Source: Flavobacterium sp. 9R (GTDB lineage Bacteria; Bacteroidota; Bacteroidia; Flavobacteriales; Flavobacteriaceae). From it: 64,000 bases of DNA. Below, piece after piece: positions 18,666 to 27,583 of this stretch (within the stretch, counting starts at the first letter, position 1; the number at the start of each line of letters is the position of its first letter). The stretch covers positions 1,877,683 through 1,941,682 of the forward strand of contig NZ_LR733413.1 in assembly GCF_902506345.1 (NCBI RefSeq), written 5' to 3'. Made by a program: the position numbers and the translations under genes. The notes beneath the pieces were generated by a model, which was not told the origin of the DNA, did no database searches, and saw nothing but the letters and a program-made list of their open reading frames with translations.

Positions 18666-19529
18666 TCACTTCATTAGCTTAGATAAAGAATTTCTTATAA
18701 CGTCTGGCTTATCAGTAAAAATTCCGTTTATTTTATATTTTTTACATAAATCCAAAGCTAAAGCACCATCATTAATTGTCCAAGCAAAAAGAAATTTATT
18801 TCTGGCGACTAAACTATTGGAAAGTTCCAAATTAATTATCGAGTATAGAATATTACATCCCTGTAAATTATATTTCGACAAAAGATCTCCTGTCTTTTTG
18901 CAATTCTCAACATCATAATTAATCCAAAACAAATTTAATTCTGGTTTCCTTAATTTTATTTTTATTAGATAATTAATGTCAAGACAAACAACAACGCAAT
19001 CATTAATTCTGCCGCTTTTTTCAATTTGATCAATTAACTTTTCTATTAGACGAGCATTTTTTCTTGCAGTAGGATCTTGCCACCATTTAATCTCTAAATA
19101 AATTTTTTTTCCTGGTGGCAAAATTTTGAAAACTTCATTCAAAAATGGCATTTTCTCGCCTTTACCAATATCTAAAGTCCTAAGTTTTTCAAATTTTGTA
19201 TCAACTATATTATAATTAGCTCCAGTAAATCTTTCAGTATTCAAATCATGAAAAACCATTAATGAATCATCTTTTGAGTTCATTAAATCAAGTTCAATTC
19301 CATCAGAATTCAGCTCAAAAGCTTTCTTAAAAGCAGGAATCGAATTAAATGGTTCATAAGCAGATGCCCCGCCATGAGCAATTATTCTAATAGAGTCTTT
19401 TCCCTTTTGGTACCACCCGCTTGATATAGTTTCTGGGAAACTTTCTATTAAACTATCAGATTCAGCATTTCCACTTCCATCACAAGAAAAAACAACAAAT
19501 AAGATAAAAAAATAAAATAAATATTTCAT
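18666..19529 (-). CDS. Glycerophosphodiester phosphodiesterase-like lipoprotein
   Basis: A 287-residue GDPD/UgpQ-family protein with a lipoprotein signal: MKYLFYFFILFVVFSC, with the lipidated Cys at 16, so it is exported. Metal and catalytic positions are visible as H52, E79/D81 in GIELDL, H94 in VFHD and E in YLEIKWW. The normally invariant HRGA is HGGA (R replaced by G53), and the following PENT is PFNS. Altered substrate choice is therefore likely. It lies between the amino-sugar cassette and wzz. A role in cleaving phosphodiester-containing glycan or lipid is possible but unproven. Confidence 0.75.
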   Translation of the reverse strand: MKYLFYFFILFVVFSCDGSGNAESDSLIESFPETISSGWYQKGKDSIRIIAHGGASAYEPFNSIPAFKKAFELNSDGIELDLMNSKDDSLMVFHDLNTERFTGANYNIVDTKFEKLRTLDIGKGEKMPFLNEVFKILPPGKKIYLEIKWWQDPTARKNARLIEKLIDQIEKSGRINDCVVVCLDINYLIKIKLRKPELNLFWINYDVENCKKTGDLLSKYNLQGCNILYSIINLELSNSLVARNKFLFAWTINDGALALDLCKKYKINGIFTDKPDVIRNSLSKLMK

Positions 19530-19864
19530 AAAAAAAAATATAAGTGACGGTAATTTAACATTTTTACAGACATTTAAATTTACATATTAACAGTCTTTCA
19601 AATGCATGTAACACTCCTTCAATGTTTGTACAGGTAGCCTTTTATCGAGACGAACGAAAGTAGCCAATTTATACTACAAGCAAATAATCACAATGCGTTT
19701 TGCTTCTTCAAGCATTTTTACATTTCCTGCATAAAATAAATTATAAGAACTAAATGCTCTTACTGTTTTCATTTTTTATTTACTATCCATTGTCTATTTT
19801 AAATTGTCGCTTCTTATGATTAGTAATTACTGGACTTAAAAAAAATTAAATCTTTAAAACAACA
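19530..19864. other. Spacer with a 32-codon open frame and no recognisable gene
   Basis: On the minus strand 19772-19674 encodes a 32-residue open frame (MKTVRAFSSYNLFYAG...). I do not recognise it; it could be a gene remnant. The rest is A/T-rich. TTTTATCGAGACGAACGAAAGTAG near 19638 recalls the closing part of the REP-like hairpins. No terminator or promoter is convincing. Confidence 0.4.
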
Positions 19865-20941
19865 TTAAACTTGCAAATCCTTTAGCAAACGCTTAACAAT
19901 CAAATACAATACCGTTAAAAAACTAAATAAAAATCCTCCCATACTTAACCCTTTGGCTTTGCCAAAACGCTCTTTAGGCAATGGCAAAATAGGTCTATCA
20001 ATCACTTGTATTAATGGAGTTTCTTTTCGCAAAGTTACTTTGGCCAATTCGGTTTGTTTAACGAGTTCAGTTAGTATAGCCGTATTCGCTTGCACATCCA
20101 CTTGGCGGCGAGCAGAAGGTGCTCTTCGTACATTCAACGCTGGATTTAAATTGAAGGTATTGTCGTTGGCTACTGCCACTCCAGTAATCGCCCCATTCAA
20201 TTCCCCACGAATAGAATCCGTTTGGCGAATTAAAATATCCATGTTCATTTTGGCTTTTTTACTTTTGGTAGTAACATAAAAATCGGAAACCGTTTTGGCA
20301 AGGTTTTCACAGAATTGTTTGGCAAATAGTTCATTTTTATCATTCACATCAATATTGACAATGGCAATTTTCTTGTCTTTTTGGGCTACGGATAAACTCT
20401 TTTTAGAGAGCTTATCATACATCACTCCCAAAATACTATCATGTACACGGGTGAAATAGGTCCGTTTCACGTTAGGTAAAAACTGAATCTTTTCCAATTT
20501 GGGTTTACCTTCCCATTTATCCCGCCATTCATTGTTTTTGATATACAATTCCGCTAAAGTAATCGGTTTCCCATCGGCATCAGGTACGGTACTCAACAAG
20601 GTCTTTTCGACCATCGCACGAGACTTGAACAATTCGGTTAAATTGGAGCCGGTAAACATACTGCCTCCACCGCCACCAAGATCTAATCCAAGGGAACTCG
20701 CCAATCCAAGCGCACCGCCTAAACCTCCACTTTTCTCATCTTCTAAAGCAAAAGATAAAGTCGCCGTATAAACAGGTTTTTTAATAAAAGAATAAGTAAT
20801 CCCCAGTAGGCCCCCAATAATCCCTGCCAATACAATGATTTTCCATTGTGAGAGCAAATAGAGATACCACTCTTTGCCTTTTTCGAGTAATTCTTTTAAG
20901 GATATTTCGTCGTTGTTGTTATGTATATTTTGTTCCTCCAT
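19865..20941 (-). CDS. wzz: Wzz-type chain-length determinant
   Basis: A 358-residue Wzz-domain protein with an N-terminal membrane span (about 34-54), a large periplasmic coiled part and a C-terminal span (about 330-350) preceded by the proline-rich IDRPILPLPKERFG. KPVYTATLSFALED after the first span is the usual family start of the periplasmic region. It lacks a tyrosine-kinase domain, unlike Wzc in the same locus. It is separated from the large wza by 216 bp of repeat words. It would control polymer length with Wzy. Confidence 0.87.
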   Translation of the reverse strand: MEEQNIHNNNDEISLKELLEKGKEWYLYLLSQWKIIVLAGIIGGLLGITYSFIKKPVYTATLSFALEDEKSGGLGGALGLASSLGLDLGGGGGSMFTGSNLTELFKSRAMVEKTLLSTVPDADGKPITLAELYIKNNEWRDKWEGKPKLEKIQFLPNVKRTYFTRVHDSILGVMYDKLSKKSLSVAQKDKKIAIVNIDVNDKNELFAKQFCENLAKTVSDFYVTTKSKKAKMNMDILIRQTDSIRGELNGAITGVAVANDNTFNLNPALNVRRAPSARRQVDVQANTAILTELVKQTELAKVTLRKETPLIQVIDRPILPLPKERFGKAKGLSMGGFLFSFLTVLYLIVKRLLKDLQV

Positions 20942-20944
20942 GTT

Positions 20945-21157
20945 TAAAATTTCGGCTATAGGTTAAATGATTAATCGCTTAATTGGTTAAAAAGGGTTAA
21001 CTGGTTAATCGGTTATGGGTTATCCGCTGTCGGTTAAATGGTTAATCGCTTAATTGATGTAAGAAATGAATTGGTAGATAGCTACAATTTTAAACTTTTA
21101 AACTTTTAAACGCTTACACAATTAACCGATTAAACGGTTAACCGATTCACCTCCTTT
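20945..21157. repeat. Octamer-word repeat region between wza and wzz
   Basis: Words such as GGTTAAATG, GATTAATCGCTTAATTGG, GGTTAACTGG and, near the wza stop, ATTAACCGATTAAACGG are interspersed. GGTTAAATGRTTAATCGCTTAATTG occurs twice (20961 and 21032 region). This is a degenerate relative of the 63-bp arrays further right, and it ends about 11 bp before the wza stop codon. Confidence 0.6.
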
Positions 21158-23572
21158 CTACTTAAACGCCGTCACAATCAACAACGCCAAACTGCTAATC
21201 ACACTACCAATACTCACCCATTCTCCAGTAGACATTTTCTTAGTTTCAGGTTTTTCAGGTACTATAATTTGGGAACCAGGTAATACTTTAGGATAAGAGC
21301 GCCAAAACAAGAAATGACCAGTAACAGCAGCTTTCCCGTTCGGATAAATCACATAGGCTTTTTTTCTCCAAGCCTTAGCATCGGTACCTCCTACAGCATC
21401 CAAATAATAAGCAAAGCCACGCCCTCTTTCATAAGGGATTTCCGAAGTCAGCAATACATTTCCAGTTACTTTCACACTTTCGCTTAAAAAGGAAACATCA
21501 ATTTCATCCCCTGGTAGCAAAGTAACATTAGAAGTACTTGCTGGCTTTTTAAGAATCGACTTCCAATCTACTGGAATAGTAGCAAAATGCACTTCTTCCT
21601 TTAGTTTATTTTCTAATTTGTTTTGAATGCTGTCTTTTTTACCCAAATTCAAATTGATGTTTTCTAAATCTTCTATCTGTTTGGCTTGGATAGGGCGTTT
21701 GATTTTCACACCATTAGGATCTGCTAAAGAAGACAAGCCTCCCGCTCTCTGAATGATGTCGTATATCTTTTCTTTCTTCTGTACTAAAGCATACTTTCCG
21801 GTAAAATTTACGGCCCCTTTAACACTTACTTGTTGCGGCTTTTCGTATACCGCTACTCTTCGGATGTTAATGACATCAAAAGGCTGCAATTGAAAATTTT
21901 TCAATTGCTCATTCGAATCCGTACTAATTTCAAAATCAAATAATTCCACACGATTCGGATAATTGACATCTTCCAACTCCGATTTCATCATTCTAGCAAT
22001 CTCCACTCGTTTTGAGGCAGCGCCAGTAAGTCCACCTGCTTGCACAATTACATCATTTAGCGATAATTTGTCAAAATAGTCATAGGTTCCAGGTTTCTTT
22101 ACTTCCCCATCAATAGAAATCGTATAGTCTTCCTTAAAATCTAAAATAGAATAGACCGTAACTATATCTTCCTTTTGAAGCGATAGGTTCGCCATAGCAT
22201 CACCCGCTAGGGCTTTACCCAAATCCACATTCACAATTTCGGTAGTCAAATCTGATTTTAAACGAACAATTCTAGCTCGGTTTTTGTAGGCATCTTCTTT
22301 GAGTCCGTCGGCCTGAGCCACTAAGTCTGATATGCGCATCCCACTATAATAAGAATAGGTATCCGGTCTAAAAACAGCTCCTTCAATTTTAATACGATTC
22401 TCAAAGCGGTTCAAAATTTTGGTTACTTTAAACACATCACCTGCCAAAGGCTTATAAGTAGAGAACTCATTTGACTTCACATCTTTAACCTTGAACTCTT
22501 TACTGGTTTTTTGCAAAACATTTACCGAAGCTGTATAGGCGACATCCGTAAAACCAGAAGAAAAACGCAACAAATCACTAAAAGATTCTCCTGCTTTCAA
22601 TTCAAAAATACCAGGACGTTTCACCTCGCCTTCAATAGTCACCCGTTTGGTATAAGCTGGAATACGAATGACATCATTGTCTTTTAACCCAACATTGTCG
22701 GATTGGTTCCCATTCACTAAAAAGCGGTAGATGTCTATATTGCGATATACTTTATTGTTTCTAATTAACTCTATGTTACGATAACTACCGTTTTTAGATG
22801 GTCCACCTCCTAAATACAAGGCATTGTAAACCGTGGCCAAGGAAGAAACGGAATAATTACCAGGTTGCTTGCTGCCAATCAACGTTACTTTGATGGTACG
22901 AATACGGCTCAAGCTCACTCCTACTTGTGATTGACCTGAAGCAACCGTGCTATACACTCTTGCTATGGCTCCACGTATTTTTTGTGTAGCCGCTTCTATA
23001 GTCAAACCCGAAACCGCAATTTGTCCTACATATTGTATGCTCACTTTACCTTCTACTGATACCGGAATACTGGCATTGAATTCTTGAATACCATAGACAC
23101 TCACTTGCAATTCATCGCCAGGACCTAACACATAATTGACTGGAGTAGCTAACTTTAAATCAGGCTCAAAATTCAAGGTCGGATTATCAAATAACTCAGA
23201 CCCAAAAACCAAGGTGTTTAAAGTATCTTTTACTTTGTTGTTAGTGTAGATTTCCTGCTCACGTAAGGCAACTTTTTTTTCTGTTCCCTCTTTTTTAAGT
23301 GCAGCACCTGCAGGGCTATTAGCCGCTAATCGCGTTTTTAACTTGGCAAACTCTGTTGCAGACATTCCTTTAGCTAAAGCCATAGGTTCAGCTTGTTCAA
23401 TAGTTATATTGTTGGTTTGCAATTGGCCCTTAATCTTTGCTATATCAGCATCCGACAAATAATCTACCTTCAAAGTACTCAAATCCTGACTTTTTAATAA
23501 ATCCTGTGCCAACAATGAGGAAGTATTGAACACCCCAAGAACAAAAACAACAACAAATAGTATTTTTTTCAT
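21158..23572 (-). CDS. wza: Large polysaccharide export outer-membrane protein with SLBB repeats
   Basis: An 804-residue export protein with a cleavable signal peptide (MKKILFVVVFVLGVFNTSSLLAQ). A Poly_export domain begins near YVLGPGDELQVSVYG, followed by about five SLBB-type units recognisable as VTIEGEVKRPG, IKIEGAVFRPD, ISIDGEVKKPG, VSVKGAVNFTG and VKVTGNVLL. A hydrophobic C-terminal stretch (WVSIGSVISSLALLIVTAF) probably spans a membrane. It is about twice the size of E. coli Wza, as in many Bacteroidota. It pairs with wzz and forms a second export set beside the small Wza/Wzc. Confidence 0.9.
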   Translation of the reverse strand: MKKILFVVVFVLGVFNTSSLLAQDLLKSQDLSTLKVDYLSDADIAKIKGQLQTNNITIEQAEPMALAKGMSATEFAKLKTRLAANSPAGAALKKEGTEKKVALREQEIYTNNKVKDTLNTLVFGSELFDNPTLNFEPDLKLATPVNYVLGPGDELQVSVYGIQEFNASIPVSVEGKVSIQYVGQIAVSGLTIEAATQKIRGAIARVYSTVASGQSQVGVSLSRIRTIKVTLIGSKQPGNYSVSSLATVYNALYLGGGPSKNGSYRNIELIRNNKVYRNIDIYRFLVNGNQSDNVGLKDNDVIRIPAYTKRVTIEGEVKRPGIFELKAGESFSDLLRFSSGFTDVAYTASVNVLQKTSKEFKVKDVKSNEFSTYKPLAGDVFKVTKILNRFENRIKIEGAVFRPDTYSYYSGMRISDLVAQADGLKEDAYKNRARIVRLKSDLTTEIVNVDLGKALAGDAMANLSLQKEDIVTVYSILDFKEDYTISIDGEVKKPGTYDYFDKLSLNDVIVQAGGLTGAASKRVEIARMMKSELEDVNYPNRVELFDFEISTDSNEQLKNFQLQPFDVINIRRVAVYEKPQQVSVKGAVNFTGKYALVQKKEKIYDIIQRAGGLSSLADPNGVKIKRPIQAKQIEDLENINLNLGKKDSIQNKLENKLKEEVHFATIPVDWKSILKKPASTSNVTLLPGDEIDVSFLSESVKVTGNVLLTSEIPYERGRGFAYYLDAVGGTDAKAWRKKAYVIYPNGKAAVTGHFLFWRSYPKVLPGSQIIVPEKPETKKMSTGEWVSIGSVISSLALLIVTAFK

Positions 23573-23718
23573 AACAAAAAGTATATTTTTTCCACGGCTT
23601 CGCCACTGTGAGTCCCATACAAGACTCCCTATTCAAAATTTTTGCGAATTTAAGACAATTAAACAAGAATAGTAGTCTTATTTAAAACTTAAATTTTGGC
23701 TTTTTTTACTGGCTTAGC

Positions 23719-24178
23719 GGTTAACTGGTTAATCGTTTAATTGTATAAACGTCTAAATTTACCACTAACTACCACTAACCGATTAAACGATTAACCGATT
23801 AAACTCATTAACCGTCTAACTTTACCACTAAATACCTCTAACCGATCAAAGGTTAACTGGTTAATCGTTTAATTGTATAAACGTCTAAATTTACCACTAA
23901 CTACCACTAACCGATTAAACGATTAAACTCATTAACCGTCTAACTTTACCACTAAATACCTCTAACCGATCAAAGGTTAACTGGTTAATCGTTTAACTGG
24001 TTAATCGTCTAACTTTACTGATAACTACCTCTAAGCAACTAAAGGTTAACTGGTTAATCGTTTAATTGTATAAACGTCTAAATTTACCACTAACTACCAC
24101 TAACCGATTAAACGATTAACCGATTAAACTCATTAACCGTCTAACTTTACCGCCAATTACCTCTAACCGATTAAACGA
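23719..24178. repeat. Higher-order octamer repeat array downstream of the four-helix gene
   Basis: The array contains GGTTAACTGGTTAATCG at 23719, 23851, 23975 and 24044 (spacings 132, 124 and 69). Between them are the unit parts CGTCTAAMTTTACC, CTAACTACCWCTAACC and one to three GATTAAAC/GATTAACC octamers. The 132 and 124 spacings differ by exactly one octamer. TTAATCGTTTAA at unit starts is the reverse complement of TTAAACGATTAA at unit ends, so each unit can fold. The array runs into the stop codon of the gene at 24179. Confidence 0.85.
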
Positions 24179-24571
24179 TTAAACCTTCTTCTTCAAAGTT
24201 TCTTTATTATTAGCTTGATACTTATAAAGCGCGTTAAGTTTATTTAAAATAGCATCTAATTTAATTCTCATATCAGTATATTTTTGCTCGTCAATATAGT
24301 GCAAATCTAAAGCTGTATTCAAGTGATCAATAGTTTCTAAGCCTGTTGAAAATGACATATTGGTAAAATGTGCTTGATCTAAATTGGAAGACCTACCTGA
24401 ACCTTCTGCCAAATTTGCTGCAATACTAGCAGATGATCTATTAATTTGACTAACCAATTCAAATCGCTCTTCCTTAGGAAATGTTTGACTCAACAATTTT
24501 ATTTCAACTTTAAACTGCCTAGCCAATTGATATACTTCTAATTTCTCAAACGAATAAATTTGATACTTCAT
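24179..24571 (-). CDS. Four-helix bundle protein (23S rRNA intervening-sequence family)
   Basis: A 130-residue all-helical protein of the S23/IVS family: YSFEKLEVYQLARQFKVEI, then FPKEERFELVSQINRSSASIAANLAEGSGR, the family hallmark, and a C-terminal helix ending LNKLNALYKY. The same fold occurs in Avd proteins of diversity-generating retroelements, but no reverse transcriptase is present here. Function of stand-alone copies is unknown. It is bracketed by the octamer arrays: its stop codon lies in GATTAAACC and arrays resume about 20 bp upstream of its ATG. Confidence 0.88.
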   Translation of the reverse strand: MKYQIYSFEKLEVYQLARQFKVEIKLLSQTFPKEERFELVSQINRSSASIAANLAEGSGRSSNLDQAHFTNMSFSTGLETIDHLNTALDLHYIDEQKYTDMRIKLDAILNKLNALYKYQANNKETLKKKV

Positions 24572-24588
24572 ACTAGTGTTGTTTTTAA

Positions 24589-24757
24589 TGGTTAACTGGT
24601 TAATCGTCTATCTTTACCTCTAACTACCTCTAACCGATTAAACGATTAACCGATTAAACTCATTAAGCGTCTATCTTTACCTATAACTACCTCTAACCGA
24701 TTAAACTCATTAAGCGTCTATCTTTACCTCTAACTACCTCTAACCGATTAAACTCAT
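24589..24757. repeat. 63/47-bp unit array between upxY and the four-helix gene
   Basis: TACCTCTAAC recurs at 24625, 24688 and 24735 (spacings 63 and 47, differing by two octamers). Each copy is preceded by GCGTCTATCTTTACC and followed by one or three GATTAAAC/GATTAACC words. GGTTAACTGGTTAATCG opens the array at the four-helix side. The last AAACTCATTA contains the upxY stop codon. Confidence 0.85.
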
Positions 24758-25227
24758 TACCTCTTCTTCTTCTCCACTTTCAACACACAACCCAAGGCTT
24801 CTAAAACCAGTACATAACCACTACTTTTAACCTCTTGCACTACTGCCAGCTGATCTTTAAAAACCCCTTGCTCTAGTACCACTCTATCTCCAGCTTGCCA
24901 AGTTCTAACTTCAACCTCAAAAGAATCAGGTTCCGAAAGCCATTGTTGAATAGCAACAATCTCTTGATCCTTTACGATGGCTGGCTTACCTAACCAAAAC
25001 AAATAGCGAATCACTCCTGACACTGCAAAAACGGCATTTCGTTCCCTCTCTTCTACTTGAACAAAAACATAAGACGAAAACAAAGGCATTTCTACTTTTT
25101 TCTTGCGATCACTCCATTGCCGTACTTGAATCGTCGTAGGACAATAGGCTTTAATACCCATCTCCTTCAACTTATCAGCCACCTTCTTCTCCCATTTGGG
25201 CTTTGTATAGAGTACGTACCAGTTCAT
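24757..25227 (-). CDS. UpxY-family transcription antiterminator (NusG paralogue)
   Basis: A 156-residue NusG-like protein. The NGN domain starts MNWYVLYTKPKWEKKVADKLKEMGI, then PLFSSYVFVQVEE and VIRYLFWLGKPAIV. The KOW part has AGDRVVLEQGVFKDQLAVVQ. In Bacteroidota, UpxY/RfaH-like proteins bind the leader of a capsule operon and prevent premature termination. Its position upstream of the wza-wzz-amino-sugar run suggests it controls that run. The stop codon falls in an octamer array. The upstream spacer carries two inverted GC-rich elements that could act in its leader. Confidence 0.9.
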   Translation of the reverse strand: MNWYVLYTKPKWEKKVADKLKEMGIKAYCPTTIQVRQWSDRKKKVEMPLFSSYVFVQVEERERNAVFAVSGVIRYLFWLGKPAIVKDQEIVAIQQWLSEPDSFEVEVRTWQAGDRVVLEQGVFKDQLAVVQEVKSSGYVLVLEALGCVLKVEKKKR

Positions 25228-25284
25228 TTTTACCTTATTATTCCTTATATGAATTCGAATTACTCAACAAAATACTCTCACTAA

Positions 25285-25554
25285 ACACACCCCCAACCCC
25301 TCTCTAGAGGGGAGTTAGCCCCCGTTACTTATTACACATTATCTTTTCAAAACACATTTTAAAAATAACGTCTATTTAAAATCTACAGAGCACTATTAAC
25401 TCTCCTTGTTATCTTTAAAAGAGACGAGTTAACAACACTAATCATTAAACTTTTTTCTTTCAAAAAAAATTTTATAAAAAATGATTGCCTTTACAATCCA
25501 ATATAAAAATAATAGCAATCGTTACTCCCCTCTTGAGAGGGGTTGGGGGTGTGT
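25285..25554. repeat. Inverted pair of 31-bp elements flanking 208 bp
   Basis: The left arm (25285-25315) and right arm (25524-25554) are inverted copies beginning ACACACCCCCAACCCC. Each contains its own palindrome, CCCCTCTCTAGAGGGG (25297-25312) and CCCCTCTTGAGAGGGG (25527-25542). The 208 bp between are A/T-rich without a convincing gene. A third copy is at 29326-29355. The structure resembles a small non-autonomous element or a pair of strong hairpins between rmlB and upxY. Confidence 0.75.
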
Positions 25555-25581
25555 ATTTTTTGCATTCCAAATACAAGTAGT

Positions 25582-26628
25582 CTACAAATACTGTTGCTCA
25601 TAATACGATGCATACGCCCCTGACGTCACGCTATTCAACCATTCTTGATTACTCAAATACCAATCGATGGTTTGCTCTAGTCCTTCTTCAAAAGTAACCG
25701 AAGGCTTCCATCCTAATTCTTTATTAATTTTATTAGCATCAATAGCATATCGCAAATCATGCCCTGGACGATCTTTTACATAAGTAATCAACTCTTGAGA
25801 AGTTCCTTCTGCACGTCCTAATTTTTCGTCCATAATACGACACAAGACTTTGACCAAATCAATATTCTTCCATTCATTAAAACCTCCGATATTGTAGGTT
25901 TCGTGATTCTTTCCTTTATGAAAAACCAAATCAATGGCTACCGCGTGATCTTTAACAAACAACCAGTCTCTAGTATAATTTCCATCACCATACACTGGCA
26001 AAGGTTTGTTCTGAATGATATTATTGATGAAAAGTGGAATCAACTTTTCTGGAAAATGATAGGGTCCGTAATTGTTCGAACAATTTGTCAGCACATAAGG
26101 TAATCCGTAGGTTTCGCCGTAAGCACGCACGAAGTGATCTGAACTCGCTTTAGAAGCCGAATAAGGAGAATTAGGATCATAAGGAGTGGTCTCTGTAAAC
26201 AGCCCTTCAGCCCCCAAAGTACCATATACCTCATCGGTGCTAATATGGTAAAAACGTTTCCCTTCAAAATTGTCTTTCCACTGATTTTTAGCTGCATTAA
26301 GCAAAATCATCGTACCAAAAACATTCGTTTTTACAAACGCCAAAGGATCCGTAATGGAACGATCGACATGCGATTCAGCGGCCAAATGCAATACGCCCTC
26401 AAATTGATGTGTAGCAAACAATTCGTTTATAAACACCTCATCTGTGATATCCCCTTTAACAAAAGTATAATTCGGTGCTTTTTCAATATCCTTGATATTC
26501 TCTAAATTACCTGCATAAGTCAACGCATCCAAATTAAAGATATGATACTCTGGATAAGTCGTTACAAATCGACGGACCACATGTGATCCAATAAATCCTG
26601 CTCCTCCTGTAATCAATATTTTTTTCAT
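25582..26628 (-). CDS. rmlB: dTDP-glucose 4,6-dehydratase
   Basis: The 348-residue enzyme forms dTDP-4-keto-6-deoxyglucose, the substrate of the FdtA/QdtA-type ketoisomerases in this locus. The NAD motif GGAGFIGSHV starts at residue 7. HLAAESHVDRS, the YHISTDEVYG active-site segment, YSASKASSDH and RDWLFVKDHA are diagnostic of RmlB. The usual partner rmlA is not adjacent, and rmlC/rmlD are also absent from the window. Its 5' side faces the 63-bp repeat array. Confidence 0.96.
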   Translation of the reverse strand: MKKILITGGAGFIGSHVVRRFVTTYPEYHIFNLDALTYAGNLENIKDIEKAPNYTFVKGDITDEVFINELFATHQFEGVLHLAAESHVDRSITDPLAFVKTNVFGTMILLNAAKNQWKDNFEGKRFYHISTDEVYGTLGAEGLFTETTPYDPNSPYSASKASSDHFVRAYGETYGLPYVLTNCSNNYGPYHFPEKLIPLFINNIIQNKPLPVYGDGNYTRDWLFVKDHAVAIDLVFHKGKNHETYNIGGFNEWKNIDLVKVLCRIMDEKLGRAEGTSQELITYVKDRPGHDLRYAIDANKINKELGWKPSVTFEEGLEQTIDWYLSNQEWLNSVTSGAYASYYEQQYL

Positions 26629-26651
26629 TTTTATTATATTTTTGTATTTTG

Positions 26652-27583
26652 TTTAATCGTTTAACTGGTTATTTGGTTAACTGGTTAACTGTTTAATCTT
26701 CTAAACTTAACACTAATTACCTCTAACCGATTAAACTCCTTAAGCGTCTAACTTTATCGCTAATTACCTCTAACCGATTAAACGATTAACCAATTAAACA
26801 CCATAAGCGTCTAACTTTATCGCTAATTACCTCTAACCGATTAAACGATTAAACTCCATAAGCGTCTAACTTCAACACTATCTACCTCTAACCGATTAAA
26901 CTCCTTAAGCGTCTAACTTTACCACTATCTACCTCTAACCGATTAACCGATTAAACTCCATAAGCGTCTAACTTTACAACTAACTACCTCTAACCGATTA
27001 AACGATTAACCGATTAAACTCCTTAAGCGTCTAACTTTACCACTAACTACCTCTAACCGATTAAACGATTAACCGATTAAACTCACTAACCGTCTATCTT
27101 TACCACTAATTACCTCTAACCGATTAAACGATTAAACTCACTAACCGTCTATCTTTACCCCTAACTACCTCTAACCGATTAAACGATTAACCGATTAAAC
27201 TCACTAACCGTCTAACTTTACCCCTAACTACCTCTAACCGATTAAACGATTAACCGATTAAACTCCTTAACCGTCTAACTTTACCCCTAAATACCTCTAA
27301 CCGATTAAACGATTAACCGATTAAACTCCATAAGCGTCTAACTTTACCACTAACTACCTCTAACCGATTAAACGATTAACCGATTAAACTCCTTAACCGT
27401 CTAACTTTACCCCTAAATACCTCTAACCGATTAAACGATTAACCGATTAAACTTCTTAAGCGTCTATCTTTACCCCTAACTACCTCTAACCAATTAAACG
27501 ATTAACCGATTAAACTCCTTAACCGTCTAACTTTACCCCTAACTACCTCTAACCGATTAAACAATTAAACGATTAAACGACAA
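26652..27583. repeat. Large 63-bp tandem array with octamer-quantised unit lengths
   Basis: TACCTCTAAC occurs at 26718, 26765, 26828, 26883, 26930, 26985, 27048, 27111, 27166, 27229, 27292, 27355, 27418, 27481 and 27544. The 14 spacings are 63 (nine times), 55 (three) or 47 (two), all 47 plus a multiple of eight. The variable part is one to three octamers GATTAAAC/GATTAACC; the constant part is about 39 bp and contains AASCGTCTAACTTTACC. The rmlB-proximal end has inverted words (TTTAATCGTTTAACTGG). Every frame is closed by frequent TAA, so it is not coding. It fills the rmlB-tviB spacer. Confidence 0.92.

Noticed and set aside
24179..24571. Diversity-generating retroelement based on an Avd-like protein
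   Set aside because: No reverse transcriptase or template/variable repeat pair is visible, and the protein fits the general stand-alone S23 family.
26652..27583. Possible CRISPR array
   Set aside because: The units are fully repeated with no unique spacers, unit length changes by octamers, and no cas gene is in the window.
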